The notes under the pieces were generated by a model. It saw only the letters and a list, made by a program, of their open reading frames with translations. It was not told where the DNA came from and ran no database searches. DNA of 64,000 nucleotides, from positions 62,001 to 126,000 of the forward strand of contig JAEHOE010000069.1 of assembly GCA_016858145.1 (NCBI GenBank). Reading direction: 5' to 3'. This DNA is from Edaphochlamys debaryana (lineage: Eukaryota; Chlorophyta; Chlorophyceae; Chlamydomonadales). Below are positions 11,608-25,200 of this stretch, piece after piece; the stretch's first letter is position 1, and each line of letters opens with the position of its first letter. A program made the position numbers and the translations under genes.

Positions 11608-12061
11608 AATGTGCTAGCTACTCACTGTTCAGAATTCGAAAGGCTAGTCATCAGCACAGTGGGCAGGACACCAGCAGCGGCCGGATTGATCCGGCTCGTC
11701 CCAAGTACGCATCAGCAGAAAGGGCTGAAAGGGACACGGAAAGGGCCGCAAGGGCCGCGCACGCTAAAAGTAATACCCGGGCCTTCTCACACGCTATGAA
11801 TACCAAGCAACCGCAGTGCCTTCGAGGTTCATGCATCCACAGTCTCTCCATGAAGGTGATATCAGAGTACTGTAGTCATGCTGACGTGGTTGAACCGAAC
11901 TATAGAACCCCCCGTGCGTACAGCACACACCCACCGTGCACCCAGTACACCCAGTACTGATGACCAAAGTCCAGTGCTCAAGCTCTGTCTCTCGACCCGA
12001 CTGGCCGCGCGCACACAAAGGCACTGTGACGATACAGTATGTTGACGTGCTTCAAAAACGT

Positions 12062-12121
12062 AAAATGAATACACCAAAATGAATACACCAAGGGAACGAA
12101 GCTGCTGCTGCTGCTGCTGCT
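12062..12121. repeat. 14-base tandem duplication and (GCT)7 microsatellite
   Basis: AAAATGAATACACC occurs twice back to back (12062-12075 and 12076-12089). Seven GCT units follow at 12101-12121. Both lie in the presumed 3' UTR of the giant - strand gene. Confidence 0.85.
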
Positions 12122-12224
12122 GGTCATAACCCCACAGCGGGCCGCTATGCCGTTCTTCCTATCTATGGCGCAGAAGTATCAGTGCCCTCAGTGAGGTATA
12201 TGTCCTGTCCAGCTAGTCCAGCGG

Positions 12225-13289
12225 CTACTTGCTGTGCGCCGCCGAGTTGTGCGCTCCGAGCCTAGATCGACGTGCAGTGAGGACCAGCATGATAGCGCCA
12301 ATTACGAATGCATTCGATATAAAGACAACAAACATGATTGAAGGGACCGAGGGGTTGCTCGACATAAACTGGGCCGACACGCGGGTCAAGCCACTGCTGC
12401 TAGCATCCGACGAGGGGGCCGTCGGGAGAGCCACCCCTTCCGCATCCTCGCCCGCTGCTGTACTGGCGTCAGGATGGGTGTCCGCCGCCTGAACCCCGTG
12501 GCGCCCAGCGCCTAGATGGGACGCCGCCATATCACCGCCCGCCGAGAGCAGGCGGCGCAAAGGCTCCACTGCGTTGACCTCATGCTCCCTGACGTGCGCC
12601 TCCCACGCCGCCGCAAGGCCAAGCTGATGGGCCCTCACCGCGCCCTCCACGAGGGCCTCCTCAAGCTCCTCCTCGCTCGCGTCCTCCAGGGCCTGCTCCG
12701 CGAGCGAAGCGGGCACAGAGATTCCGCGAACAGTCCCGATCTGCTCGTCCAACTTGCCGTACAGGCACGAGCTCTGGTCACGCAGCATGTCCGCAAGCAG
12801 GGAGCCGGTGGTGGCAGCGCTGGCGCCGGCGTCCTCGTCACCCACGGCCGTGATCTCGAGGAGCTGCAGGAGTTTGGGGTGAGCAGGGAAATGACGTGAG
12901 CAATCAGAAGGTCATCCCCCACTCGTACAGAGCCGTGCTTGTTGCGCTTACCGTGAAGGAGCGCACGACATCCCGAACCGCGTCCGTTGCCGCCACCAAA
13001 GCCCTTGGGTAGCCGGCCGGCAGGACAGCCGAACCTAGCGTCCGCTCGGCTTCTGATCCCGCAGCGTTAGCAGCGCCCGCCACACGTGTCTCAGCGCCAG
13101 GCTGCGCAGCTGTGCCTGCGGCTGCCTTGGCAAGCTGAATCCTCCCCACGTCCTCGCTCCAGCACTCCTGGATGGCTTCGTTGACCACCGCGATCAGCCG
13201 CTGGTTGGAGGCCTCGCGCCTCGCCTCCAGTCGGTCCAGGAAGGCGACCATGTCCTCGCCCCGGCGGAAGGCCTCCTCCTCGAGCAGCT
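12225..13289 (-). other. C-terminal helical stalk, transmembrane helix and tail of the giant protein
   Basis: Two exons (12951-13289 and 12225-12861) encode the C terminus. The first begins [18 protein letters not shown] and is rich in Ala, Glu, Arg and Leu, so it probably forms a helical or coiled-coil stalk. The second adds another acidic helical stretch and a Ser/Ala/Thr-rich linker. A 21-residue hydrophobic helix follows (12276-12338, [21 protein letters not shown]). The tail is 16 residues, starts ARRSRL and ends AAHSK. Positive charges directly after the helix fit a type I orientation with the tail in the cytoplasm. Confidence 0.85.
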
Positions 13290-16200
13290 CCTGAGTGGGT
13301 GGGGCCATGAGGCGATCAAGGATATGTCAGATGTCACACAATAATGGCGGTTGCAGAGTCAGATGCGGCTGTTGTTGCCAGGCTGGCACTCCAGCTCGGC
13401 CAGGGCCACAGAGTCCTAAGCTGCAAGCCCACCCACCTGAGGTGTGACCGCGCCGCCTTCACCAAAGCCCGGCAGCCGGAAGGTCGACTCCTGGGCCCCC
13501 TCCGCGGAGAGCAGGCGCCTCCGAGTGCCGCTCGAAGGCCCCAGCGCGAGAGTGAGGGACACGGCAGCCTGTATGTGCGGTGCAAAAAGCGGTGGACAGA
13601 CCACGATGCGTTAAACAGGGCATCAAAGCAACATGCGATGAGTGCACGGCGGCCTCTTCCTTTGCGATGGGTCCCTGACACATGTTCCCTGCTCTCACAC
13701 GTGCGTTGGGGCTGGCGACAACGAAATTGATGTTGACGGGCCTGGTAATGTTGTTACCGGCCATGTCAGCGACATTGGCGATGATGATGTTGAACACGCG
13801 CCCCGACACCAGGTAGACACCCGCGTTGATGGGGTCCCAGGTCAAGGTGATGCGGCGGCCGTCACAGGACGGCACCAGGTAAACTGCGGGATGAGAGGGC
13901 AGGGGGGTATCAGCCATGGTCTTGCCGTAATGCAGCTCTGAGGGGTCGAGCCACACGCGTTGCTTGTAGGATGCATGTCGCTAAGAACCGGGGACAGGGC
14001 TTGCTAAATGGGGAGGCTCGCTCACCCGAGGGCACCGTGTAGTTGCCTGAGGCGTCGCCGTACGTGGCCAGCACACCAAACGTGTACGGCACTCGGCAGT
14101 CCAGACTCTCACTGAAATCTACAAAGATTGGGCTCCCTGAGAGAAGGAACAAGGGCGAGGGCAGCAGGATTCAGCGCGCGGGGAAACGGAAGCTGGGCAG
14201 AGGCTCCTCTTAGTACTCCGCTATTGTCAAGGGGATGAAAAGGTCGACTGTGAGGGCGGATACCGGTAACTGGCCAAGCCCATGCGACCATTGTCCGGCT
14301 CCCGGCACCACCACTCCTACGCACCCGGCAGGTAGGTCATGGTGGGTGTGAGGGAGTTGACGACGGGGAAGGGCGAGGTGGTGTCCACCAGCATGCGGAT
14401 GGGGCTGCCGGGGTAGTACGAGTCCGAGCCGCCTGAGTGGGCAGGGGAGGAACAGGCCATCCTTTTGTGAACCAGAGGGGTTGGGCCGGGTCGTCGGAAA
14501 GCAGGAGGGCAGCTGATTGCAGGAGGTGAACTCAGGACTGATGAGCTAGCTAGCTGCACCCGGGCCGCTCACCTCCCGTGTCCACGTCGCAGTACACCAC
14601 GTACCGCAGCAGGTACTCGCCATCGTCCAGGCCCTGCCACTGTGAAGCGTGAAAAGGGAGGCATAGCGCGCATGTTCAGCACGCGTAAAGCTATGAAGCA
14701 ACGCTAAGCCTCCCAGCACCTAGGGAAGCTTGGCTTACCGCGGCCCACTGAGTCGACGCATATCCTGCAGGCGTAAGGCAATCAGAAAGGGGTCAGGAGC
14801 GAGGCTATGCCATGCAACCTCGCTCCTGACAGCGAAGTGACGCCATGCTTTGGTGCCAACATGACGCACCGTATGCTGGGTCTTCGATGTCCGCGAAGTC
14901 CACAACTCCTGTGGCGTTGCGGACTTGCCGCCACACGCCGCCGTCCTTGGTGGGGGAGGTGTACTCCACCACAATCTGCATACAGCCAACAACACCGCTT
15001 GCTCGATCAGCTTCCAATGCTGCAATTGGCAGACCTCAACCCTTCCAGTAGCCAGGGGCCCCCCGACGCAACCGGACCTCAACCCTTCCAGCAGCCAGGG
15101 GACCCCCAACGCAACCTCAAGCCCGATGGGTAGAAAGCTAGGTAACTAGCTAGCAGATCTCACGTCGAGAATCCAGAGGCCTTCCGCAGGAACCCAAGCC
15201 AGGTGGTTGACACGCAAAGAGGGTCCCACAAGTCAAATCAGGTTCCCGACCCCCACTCCCACCATTGTCGTGTTCCCCGCCAGGCGCGGGTGGGTGTTCC
15301 ATTTCTGAATGGTGTAGGCCGGGTTAAAGAGCGTGAGCGAGATGTTGGCCTTGACGGCGCTGTCGCTGCGGTTGTAGATCAGCGGCTGGACCGTGGGCCA
15401 GGCCTGGAGGAGGGGGAGAAGAGTTTGATGGCGGTTTGACCAGGCTAATGCAAGCAGGACATGCAAGCCCCCACTCACCGTGGGCCACTGAGCCATCGGG
15501 CAGCGGCTGAAGCACAGGAGCGTGAGGTTGGTCCGGGAGAACTCGCCTGCGCCAAAGGGGGGCATGGCCGTATCGTCGTTATGATCGGTGTAACAGTGAC
15601 AGGCTCAACACCGAGCGCCATCCTTGCTTCATCAGCAGAGCGGCGTCTTGCACAGCTCTGATTGCTGCCGCCCTCACCCTGGTTGCAGGTGCTGCTCGCA
15701 GCAATGCTGACGGTGGCGTTAACGTAGCGCGGGCCGCAGCGGGCGGTCACAAGGGCCTTGGTCTGCTTGGCTTTGGGCCCAGCCAGAGTGAAGGGCACAG
15801 GAGACACCCAAGGAGCACCCATGATCTGCGAAGGGACGAGGGGACGTTGGTATTGTCTGATATGTAAACAAAAGCAGCACAAAGATTCAATCTCTGGACA
15901 CTTCAGACAGCTCTTCACCTGAAGGAACATGCCGTTGGAGTTGGACGCCAGGTCAGGGCCCAACTCAAACGCAACCTGCGGTGGAACGAGTGCATGATGT
16001 ATCAGAAGCGTGTGATTCCATATATATCAGGAGTGTCATGAGGGTGTGGGTCCCTGCCGTCAGCAATGCCAAGCTGCCTCCATCCCCTCCAGAGGTGAAG
16101 CTTGCCTTTTCGTCTGTGTCGCTGGCGTTCTCGAGGAGCAGCTCGTACAGGGCGTCCTCGCCCTGCTTGACGTTAGTCTGTGGTGCACAAGGTGGAGGGC

Positions 16201-19200
16201 AATGTCGTGAGCCACTCTGCAATGTGAGGCTTTATTCCAGAGCTGAGCGACAGCGGTAACAGCCTCACCTGGACGTTGTTGCCCACAACCCGCACGTTGA
16301 TGTCCTCACGCGCCAGAGTGCCCGGCTCGTGGGGGCACTTGCTGCGGCCTGTGGGCAAGGTCAGGTATCCCGTCAGGTACACCGTTTAATGTGGATCGCG
16401 CTACTACGATTCCCATTGCTCGCACGCCTTGCTCACCCGCTTGGAGGTCGAACATGGGCGTGCCAAAGGCCATGTCCGGCTTGATCTGCAAAGGGGAGAG
16501 TGGACTGGCTTTATTTACCGCCCAGGTTGCCAACGCCCCCTATTGCCAAATCCCCCCATTTCAGCACCCCGGCTACCCCGGCTTGCTGTCGCCTTCTCTC
16601 CTCGCACCTTGAGCAAGAACGAATCGCCCACGTCCTTGTCCTTCAGCGTGAACGTCACAATGCGCTCGCGCTCCGTCTCTGTGGGCAGCGCATGAGGTAA
16701 TGTTCCTCAGCCACCTTCAGGTGCTTCGCCGTCCCCACTGTTCTCAGGGCTTGACCACCTCCGTCTGCACGGGCCAGGGCCCCCGCGCCAAAGCGCTCCA
16801 CACTCACCCTGGAGTAGCTGCGAATTGAATTCCAATTCGAATCCATATTGGTTCTCCTCATAGTTCTCGAGCCTGTGGGAACGACAAGGATAATGATTGG
16901 CTTATGGAGCTGACCGTAACTAGCTGAAGTACCAAGCATTAACGCCTGTCATACGCACCAGACTCCCGTTCCGCCCTGGCCGCCGCCTTGGAACCCAAAC
17001 ATGTCCTGAGGGAGGGACCGATAGTGAAGGTTATAACCACAAGCGGTAATAAGGAAGAAGGCCCAATGCCCGCCGTGACATACGCTGGCATGGCCAAATC
17101 GCCCGCAATGGGCTGACCCCCGATCACCTCCCACTTACCTTGAAGGATATGGAGAAGGCCACCTTGGTGCTCAGCGTGCTCTGTGTCCTGAGCTGGTACG
17201 TATAGCTCCCGCCGCCTGCAGACCAAGGAAATGTATAGCCTCAGTCCGTTATCCGCATTATAAGTGGGATTGCAACCACCATAAAAACGCACCTCCCGAA
17301 AAGCTGAACGTGTTGAACTCCCGGTTGTAGGTGTTACCCAGCATGTCCAGCTGCTTGCCCGCCACCACACCGCCCACAGCGGCACGCTGGTACGGGTTGA
17401 TCACCCTGTTGCCAAACGCGGAGCTGTTGTCCATGTACTTCTGGGTCCTGAGCATCAGTTGCTGGAGCTTCTCCGGGCCCTCAAAGTAGCCCTGCCAGAA
17501 GCGGAGAGGATGCGAGTTATGACTTCAAGACATAGCCTTCTGGGCGGCCCACTCAGTGCCGTCTTTGCCCGCTAAGCGCACCTGCTTCCAGACGGCAGAG
17601 GCTTCGAGCCGGTTGTGGTCAATGCTGCGACCCTCAAACGCTTCGCCGTTGCTGTGGGGTGGGATACATTAAGCGGGAGGCGCAAACAGTTAGCAAACTC
17701 TACACGCATGTTGCATGCCTGGTAAAACCACTTTCATGTCACGCACCGGTATGGGCTGTCATCCAAAGCCCTGTGCCACACGCTCTCCACCGTTCCTTGT
17801 ACCAGGCCGTTGACCTCCTGCTTGCCAACCTGCAGGTCAGTGAGGCGTGTCGTGACGAAGCGTTACAGTGCAGCTCAACAGAGGGCGGCAGCACTGAGCC
17901 GAAATCTAACCCACCACATAGTTGGGCAGGTCCTCGTCGCGCTGGCGTGCGGTCTCAGTGAGGTCCTTGTGGACCTTGAGGATGTCCTTCCAGCCGCTCA
18001 GGCCCTGCATGCGGGCGGATACGCGTTACACTGCCTCCATACCTAATAATACTATAGAACCCGGCGGGGGCAAGTATTAGCACCCGCCAGGCGCAGCCGC
18101 CCACCTGCTGGATGTTGCTGAGCATAGTGGAGTTCCGCTGGGTGGGCGGCTTGGCTGACTCAGACTCCAGCGAGCGCTGCAGCTCGGGGATAATGACGTT
18201 GCGGATGTGCCACACACTGCGGAGTCGGAGCGAAGTGAATTGATGAGCCGGTTGTGGTACATGTACAGAGCGAGTGGTGAACCGGTGGGGGTCCATCAGT
18301 GAACGGCAGCAAGCACCAGCCACTCGCCTGTGCCATGCCGTGCCGTGCATGTTCTGGCGCAGGTTCCACGAGGGAATGCCCATCACGGTCCGAGCGGCGC
18401 AGGTGCCCACGTTGAATTCGAGCGTGTCCTGCCGGGCAGAGTGGAACCGCATGAGCCCGATGCGGAGCATCTTTCTTCATACAAGTCAGACGTTCGCTTG
18501 AGGCTCACCTGGAGGTTGAAGGTTATGGCGAAGGTAGGGGCCAGGATCTGCGAGGAGAGGGCAAGGAAACACCATCGCCAAAGGTTAAGAACTCGAGGAT
18601 GGCATGCATGCATCCTAAATAGGGCAGCGGCTGCTGGGCGTACCATGTCTCCTCCCTCGCCCGTGAGCTCAGGCGTAGACTCCTCGGGGGTGGAGAAACC
18701 CTCAGTGCGGCTGATGGTCAGCTTGTAGTACGACTCCTCGCCCTCCTCGTTGTAGTACGCCTGGTGGGACAGAGCGTTGACAAGGAGACGAGACAGTTGA
18801 AGCCCTAAACTGGTTTTCAACTGGCTGCGCAATGTACGCAATGGATGCATGCATCTGGACGCACCTGCTCGCTCATGATGCCAGCAGTTCCTCTGTCACG
18901 GACTGCAAGCGCAACGCAAGTGGGTTAATTAGCAGCAGCAAAGGGCACCCAAACCGGAGGCTCTCTACAGTATTCGCAATACTTGCATCATCCAACTCTT
19001 GGGCTGCCGTACTCACCGGCGGGCAGGCAGACCATGAAGCCCAGGCCAGCGCAGCCGGAGATGTCAATATTGTAGCCAACGCCCAAGGTGCTCTTTGAGC
19101 ACTGGGGGAAAATCTTGTTGATGCCGCTCGGGTTTAGCTCAAACGTGGCCGAGCTGGGTCTGTACTCTGCCGGGACCTTGCTGTCCTTCTTGCTCCTGCA

Positions 19201-22200
19201 AGGTACACAAGAACCCAGTCCGTAACGGGTCGATGGTGTGTTGAGAACCTCAGACCCTGATCTCACCAGTCATCGTTGCCGACGCCCATGCCATATGGAT
19301 CCTGGGAGGGGCGTGTACGAAAGCCCAAGACGTGCATTTACGTCTACAGCAAGCTCAAGTGCATATAAATCTACAGCTAGCTCAAGAGGCTAAAACAAGG
19401 CAGCGAGATCTTGCCGTAGCCGCCCCTGGCCTCACCGTGTTGAAGAGGACGGTCATGGCCTTCATGTCGACCTTGGGATACCATGGCATGTCGGCCACGT
19501 TGGTGACGTTGTTTGAGACGTCATCGTAACGCTTGACCTGCAGGGCGAAGGCATGGGAATATGAGCATGTCAGTGGACAAATGGGCGCATCATCCGCGCC
19601 AAGTGAACGTTACGAATTAATTCGTGCTTACCAGCCTGGCAAAGAGCTCCTCAGTTTGCGTTGGGTCAAGCAGATCGACTTCGGCCGCCATAGCACCAAG
19701 CGTGCCGGGGTCCACAGGCCTAATGAAGGAGGAGAACACACGATTAATGGACTCATTCTTGTTGTCAAAGCCCTGCCAGTCTCCTGGCGCAGCAAAGGCA
19801 AAGGAAGCTTACACGCCGGCATAATTGAACATGGCCTTGAGCATTTCCATGCGAGTTCCGGGCGTGCGGAAGCTCAGGCCAGCTCCTCGGCCCAGCAGTA
19901 GACCGTCGGGGCTGTCGGGGCGTGACCCCCCCAGATTGTCATTCTCCGCGTCTTCCACTCGGTCATGGTACTGTCCCAGGGGAATCAAGCGAGGCAGTAG
20001 ATGCAGGGAGCGAGTCGGCACAGGCAGTGACTCGGCATGGGGGGAGCTGGAACGTTGGCAACAGAATCACGCACAGCACAGGACGAGGTTCGCACCTTGG
20101 TCCAGCCTAGCCAGGACTTGTAGTCAATGACGTCCCGGAAAACATCCGAGGCAAGGGCCTTGGGATCAAGCTTGTCAAACTTCTTCACAATGTGTTCTCC
20201 AGCGGTCAGCGGGACGGACTGCACAGGCATAGACAGCACAGGGTTACAGAGGAGTTGGCAGGACTCAGCTGGGAACCATAAAGCGCCTGGCTCTGTGATG
20301 ATCACACCTTGGCATAGATCCAGGCCTTCCGTAGCATGCCGGGCTCCTGAACCTGGTTATCAAGGAGGAGGGAAAGTAAGGCTTTGCATGCCCTTGTTGA
20401 TCCTAGCAGGAATTCTGCTGCTGCCTACCACCACTTTGCCAGCCTCATTGATGAAGATTGCGCCGCGGCGTCCCGCCTTGCCAACTGTAGGCTTGGCCAG
20501 AGGCACAACCTTGGTGGCCTTGGTTATGCCCTTCGAAGCGATAGCCGAGTACTTCTCAAACACAGAACTGAAAGCGTGAAGCAGGGCCAGGATTGTGGAA
20601 GCAGGAGCGAAGACGTCAGCGTAGTCAGCGCTGGTTTTGCAAGCTCTGCGAGCATTTGTCCTAAAGCTTGTTGTAGTGCAGAACCTTACGTGGCAGTCTT
20701 TGCAATCTTTGACGCCTTCTCGGCCATTCCCTTGGCCTTCTTTAGGGCATTGCCAATCTGTGCGCATAGGTCAAGTGGTTCAGTGCAGGTGATGATATGG
20801 GAAGGGAGAGCATTAGGCCAGGGTTTTGGGGGAGTCCCGGGCCGTAGCGTTGCAGGCTTCCCAAGTCGTGTTCCCAACCCAGTTGCTCACGTCTGTCACC
20901 CGGGTAAACTTGCTGAAGGGGATGGCGTTGATGAGGTTCTACAGGCGGACGATAGAGGTATGCAGACGAAAGCATGGGTGTACGTGGCAAGCCATTGTAC
21001 GCTGTCTTTGACAGGGACCACGCTCACCCAAATCAACGCTTTCTGCAGCACTTCCGGGTTGCCAGTGCCTATTTGAAAGGGAAAGAAGAGGCATTCGATG
21101 CCAGGCCATCTCAATGTCTTGTTGTGCCATGGCAGCTCCCTGTGGGCTCACCTCCGCAGGTGCTCTTATCCGTGCCAATGGTGGAGAGCTTGACAGCTGT
21201 GGATACGCTGCTCTCCAGCTTCGCAAAGCTCCCGTCGCCTGAGAGTGGCCATACATGCTTAACACAACAAAGCACTGAGCAGAATGCCTGTGGAAGGCAG
21301 ACTCATGCTTGGACGCACCTGGCGGGTCTCGCAGGATGAGGAGGGGCACGGGGATGGGAATCTCGATGTACCCGCTTCCTTCACGTGACACACTGCCCTC
21401 CACAATCGCAAACAGGTAGAACTGCCGCGAGGGCCAGCCCGTGCTGCTGGCCTCGATGGACATCTGTACGGCATACGCCGTTTCGGCTCCAAAGTTGGGG
21501 CCAAACGGCACGATGTCGTACGCAAACTCGGAGGTGTTGTACCGGTCGCTCAGCTGGACCTGGGGAAAGGGAGGACCAGAACAGTGCGCCGGCATGAAGC
21601 AGGAACGCCAATACTGATGCCAGCCGTAGCAAGTCGGGGCTCACCTGTCGCAGGCAGCCTTTCTTGGAAACGCTGCAGGCGTTTGAGTCGACTTCGCCGC
21701 TGATCGAGTCCTGGATGAGCACGGCGGAGTCCACGATGTCGCAGCGCAGGCGGCCGTAGCGCTGGAACAGGCGCACGCGGGCCTTGTATGAAGCGGCTGC
21801 GTGGAAAGGCACAGGGAGCGCGGGAGTGACCAGCAGGGCAGAAAGCCAGGTGAGCGAGTGGGGTGGGGTGGGGTGCGCTACCCCGCACAGACACCGATAG
21901 CCGGGCGCACCTCTCCGCAGCAACAGGGCGTCCTTCTTCACGAGGGCGGTGTCGGGCAGTGACCAGGCAGAGTAGATGCGCTGAGCCGTAACGGCGGCTG
22001 CGGACGAGGGGCAGACAGAGTCCAGGCGGAACCCTCCGCAGCGAATGTAGTTGCCCTGGAGAGGCAGGCACGCAATGTGTAAGCGAAGGAGTGCAGGGGA
22101 GAGCGGCATGCCAAGTAAGCGCCGAAGGTGTAGCGGCCCGGCCCTCAGGCTTGCCTGATAGTCCTTGCACACATCGACCTCAATCTCGTTGGGAGCTAGG

Positions 22201-25200
22201 AACGTGTACTTGATGACCGGCGGCGCGCCGTCGCCCTCACTCCGGTCGCCCGTGAGATTAGCAAACTGCGTGATCTGCACGTGGGAGTGGTTGGAAGTGG
22301 AGCCGGGGCGGGGGCGGAGGGTGAGCCTGGTGCTAGAATGCACGCTGAAGCGAGGATACAAGGCTGCTATGCAGGACCCGACATTAATGCAGCTCCCACC
22401 TGGTTTGTGACGGTGAGGTAGGTGCGCACTGTCTCCGGGTCCATACCAGGGATGGGGTCGGTGAGGACCACAAACGATACGTCCCACGCTAGAGCAGGAA
22501 GCGTGAAGGTTCTGTGGGCCACAGGGTAGCGGTGTGGCAGGTGGGCGTCAAAGGCGAGCCAAAAGCGCGCCATGCGGGGGCTGGCCTCTGTCGCGATAAG
22601 CAAGCCAGCCTGGCCAGCCCTCGGCTTCTGAGAAGCCGAGAGCCATGTCCCGCAGGAATGCCGAGGCGCTTGGGTAACCGCACTCACTCGTAGGCGCTAA
22701 CGATGCTGATGCGGCGGTTGATCTGCAAGGCCGGCAATTTGAGGGAAAGGGTGGACGCATGACACCAGGGGTGTCTGCCCTGCCAAGAGCGCGAACCCGT
22801 CTTCAGTAGACTCACCGCCCTCTGGCTGCTCTGCAGCTCGCACTCATATGCCGTGAATTGTAGAGTCATGGTGCCCAGGCCGTACTCGCACAGGCCTCCG
22901 ACCAGGCCCACTTGAAGCGTGCGCGTCTCGGTATCACGAATGTCAACGTCATAGACCGGCGCGTCGACCTGCAAGGCAGCAGTCCCATGGATTCTGGATT
23001 CCCGCACGGTTCTCAGGAATTGATTACCCTGGTGCAGTGCCTTGCTTGGGCCCCCAAGGGACAGGGGATTAGCTCAAGGACTCACCTCAAAGACTCCGTT
23101 CTCCGCCTGGAAGGGAAAAAGGAAGTGAGCAAGGCACGTACATATTGGTGATCACGTCGCTAGATTCAAGGCCAGACGACCTTGATAGAGCTGCGTACCT
23201 TGATGTTCGGTGGCAGGTTGATGACGAAGCTGTGGTTCGCCCACTTGACTTGCAGGAACACCACGCTTCCAATGCCGGCGGCAACCAGGAAGCGTCCGTC
23301 CTGGTCAGACGTGGAGCACTGCAGGCGGGGCAGTTGAGCCAGTGGGGTGGGTATGTATGGTTGAATCAGAGGAGAAACAGTAGGCTGGTGCCATGACTCG
23401 GCTTGGGTGGTCAAACGCTCGCTCACATCCCCTTGCTGTACTTTGCCTCGGTTCTGCCAGCCACTGGACATTTTACTCACCGCAATCGTTGTGTTGTCTT
23501 TTGCGCCGAGGGCGCACACCCGGGCATCACGGATGGCGCAGCCGCGGCTTTGGTCGTATCCAAAGTTGAGCTCTGTGCCGGGCCACCTGCAATTTCACAC
23601 GTGGCATCGGAGCAGTAAGCCTCGTATGATGTGCGGGACGCCAAGCTCCCACGACCCTCTTGTGCCACACTCACTGTACGCTGCCGGTGATGGGTAGGGT
23701 GCTCTCATCGAGGATGCGCACAGCGTCTGCCACCTGCCCGCGCAAGCACGGGATCAAACGCTAAGTAAACACACAATTCTCCCATTCTCCGCGCCGTAAC
23801 CTAGTGACGGCGCACGCACCTGCATGTGCTGCAGGGCGATGGTCTGTCGGCCTCCCGCCCGGCCGTTAATTGAGAAGACGTGCGACACGATGCGGCCCGA
23901 GCGCAGCTTGGTGCGCGCGCTGGCCACAAGCCTGCAGAGCAGGGAGGTCAAGAGGTCAAGACCTCGCTCGCAGCAAAACAAGGTTGTAAATAACGCCCCC
24001 TTTTTGCTTGGCTTACTGCACGGTCTGGCTGCCGCATTTCTCAGGCGCAACGATGGGGTCGCACGAGGGCACATCTGACTGGAGCGTCAGCGCATAACGG
24101 CCCGAGTCATCTGCGGGGGGACAGAGCGTTCATCAGGGCCGGAGGCGTTGTGCGAATGGTTTGCATTTGTGAAGGTAGAGGGCCTCGGTTCTCACCAGTG
24201 ACTGTGGACACGACGTACGGGCTTCCCACAAGACGAGCGGACAGGCGAACTCCGGGTGCGGGGGTGTCAAAGCGGGTGCGGACCTGTGAGGGGGCACACA
24301 GACGCGCCAGGATTTGAGCGATACGCAGCAGCAAGGCACACAACCGGTACACGCTCTTGCAACCCAGGAAAGGGCTGTACTCACCTCGCCCTTGACCTCT
24401 CCTGACCACTGGATTGTAATGTCTCGGCACATGGGCTCGCTGACGAAACGCATGAGGTCGGCCGGGCGGGAGGCGTCCAGGAAATACATAGTGGACGCTG
24501 CTGATGCCACAACGATGCAGTAGCGGTAGGTCAGGCCAATCTGGGGGTCCAGGTATTTGCGTGGAGGAGAGGGCCATCATAAGAGGAAAGCATAACAGTC
24601 TGAACAAGACAAGCTATGCGCTACCGGCAGTCTATCTGCAGACTGCAAGGGGTCAACTCCGCCGTCTCTTGCCTGCAAGCTGTCACGGACGATGTCCTCG
24701 TCTAGCTCAGCCTTGGAGGGGCGGTACTCGGTGCCTGCACGTCCGCAACCGCAGGACGGGTTCAGTCCAGTCATGGCTGGGAGTGCCCCGAGCCCAGCGC
24801 CATCACCCACCGCACGCCAGGCCGATGCCCAGCTGGGCAACGGTGATGTTGCGCACTGGCCGCCCTGTGATGGGGTCCAGCATGCTGCGCGTAACGCTCA
24901 CGGAGCTCTCGCAGGCGCTGCCCACCGTCCAGCTACACAGGAGGGTGAACGATGGGTGGCAGGGGCAGAGTTGGGAAAGGTGTACCGGTATGTTGAAACT
25001 GCTTTGGAGCTTGTGTACTCGCGGGCCCAAAGCACGGGCTTGTACTCGCCTGAACTCGATGGTGCTGAAGCGCTGCTCGACCGTGAGGTTGACGGGCTGG
25101 CCCCCGGGGTTGTCGGGGGAGCAACCGCACGAAGTGGTGAAGGTGGTGAAAGAGTTGTCGTTCATGGCGGCGGCCTCCACGTTGGACCAATCGGGGCTGA

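Larger units (their letters stand above)
10331..12224. other. Convergent intergenic region carrying both 3' UTRs and several repeats
   Basis: This 1.9 kb lies between the stop of the secreted-protein gene (+) and the stop of the giant gene (-). I find no signal peptide, domain or spliceable exon set in it. It contains a TGTAA for the + gene, candidate TTACA (minus-strand TGTAA) sites for the - gene, a 39-base tandem duplication, a 29-base palindrome, a GC hairpin cluster, a 14-base tandem duplication and a GCT microsatellite. Confidence 0.65.

Noticed and set aside
10331..12224. Additional small protein-coding gene between the convergent genes
   Set aside because: The open frames here (up to about 130 codons) have no signal peptide, domain, compositional bias or splice pattern, and repeats break the region.
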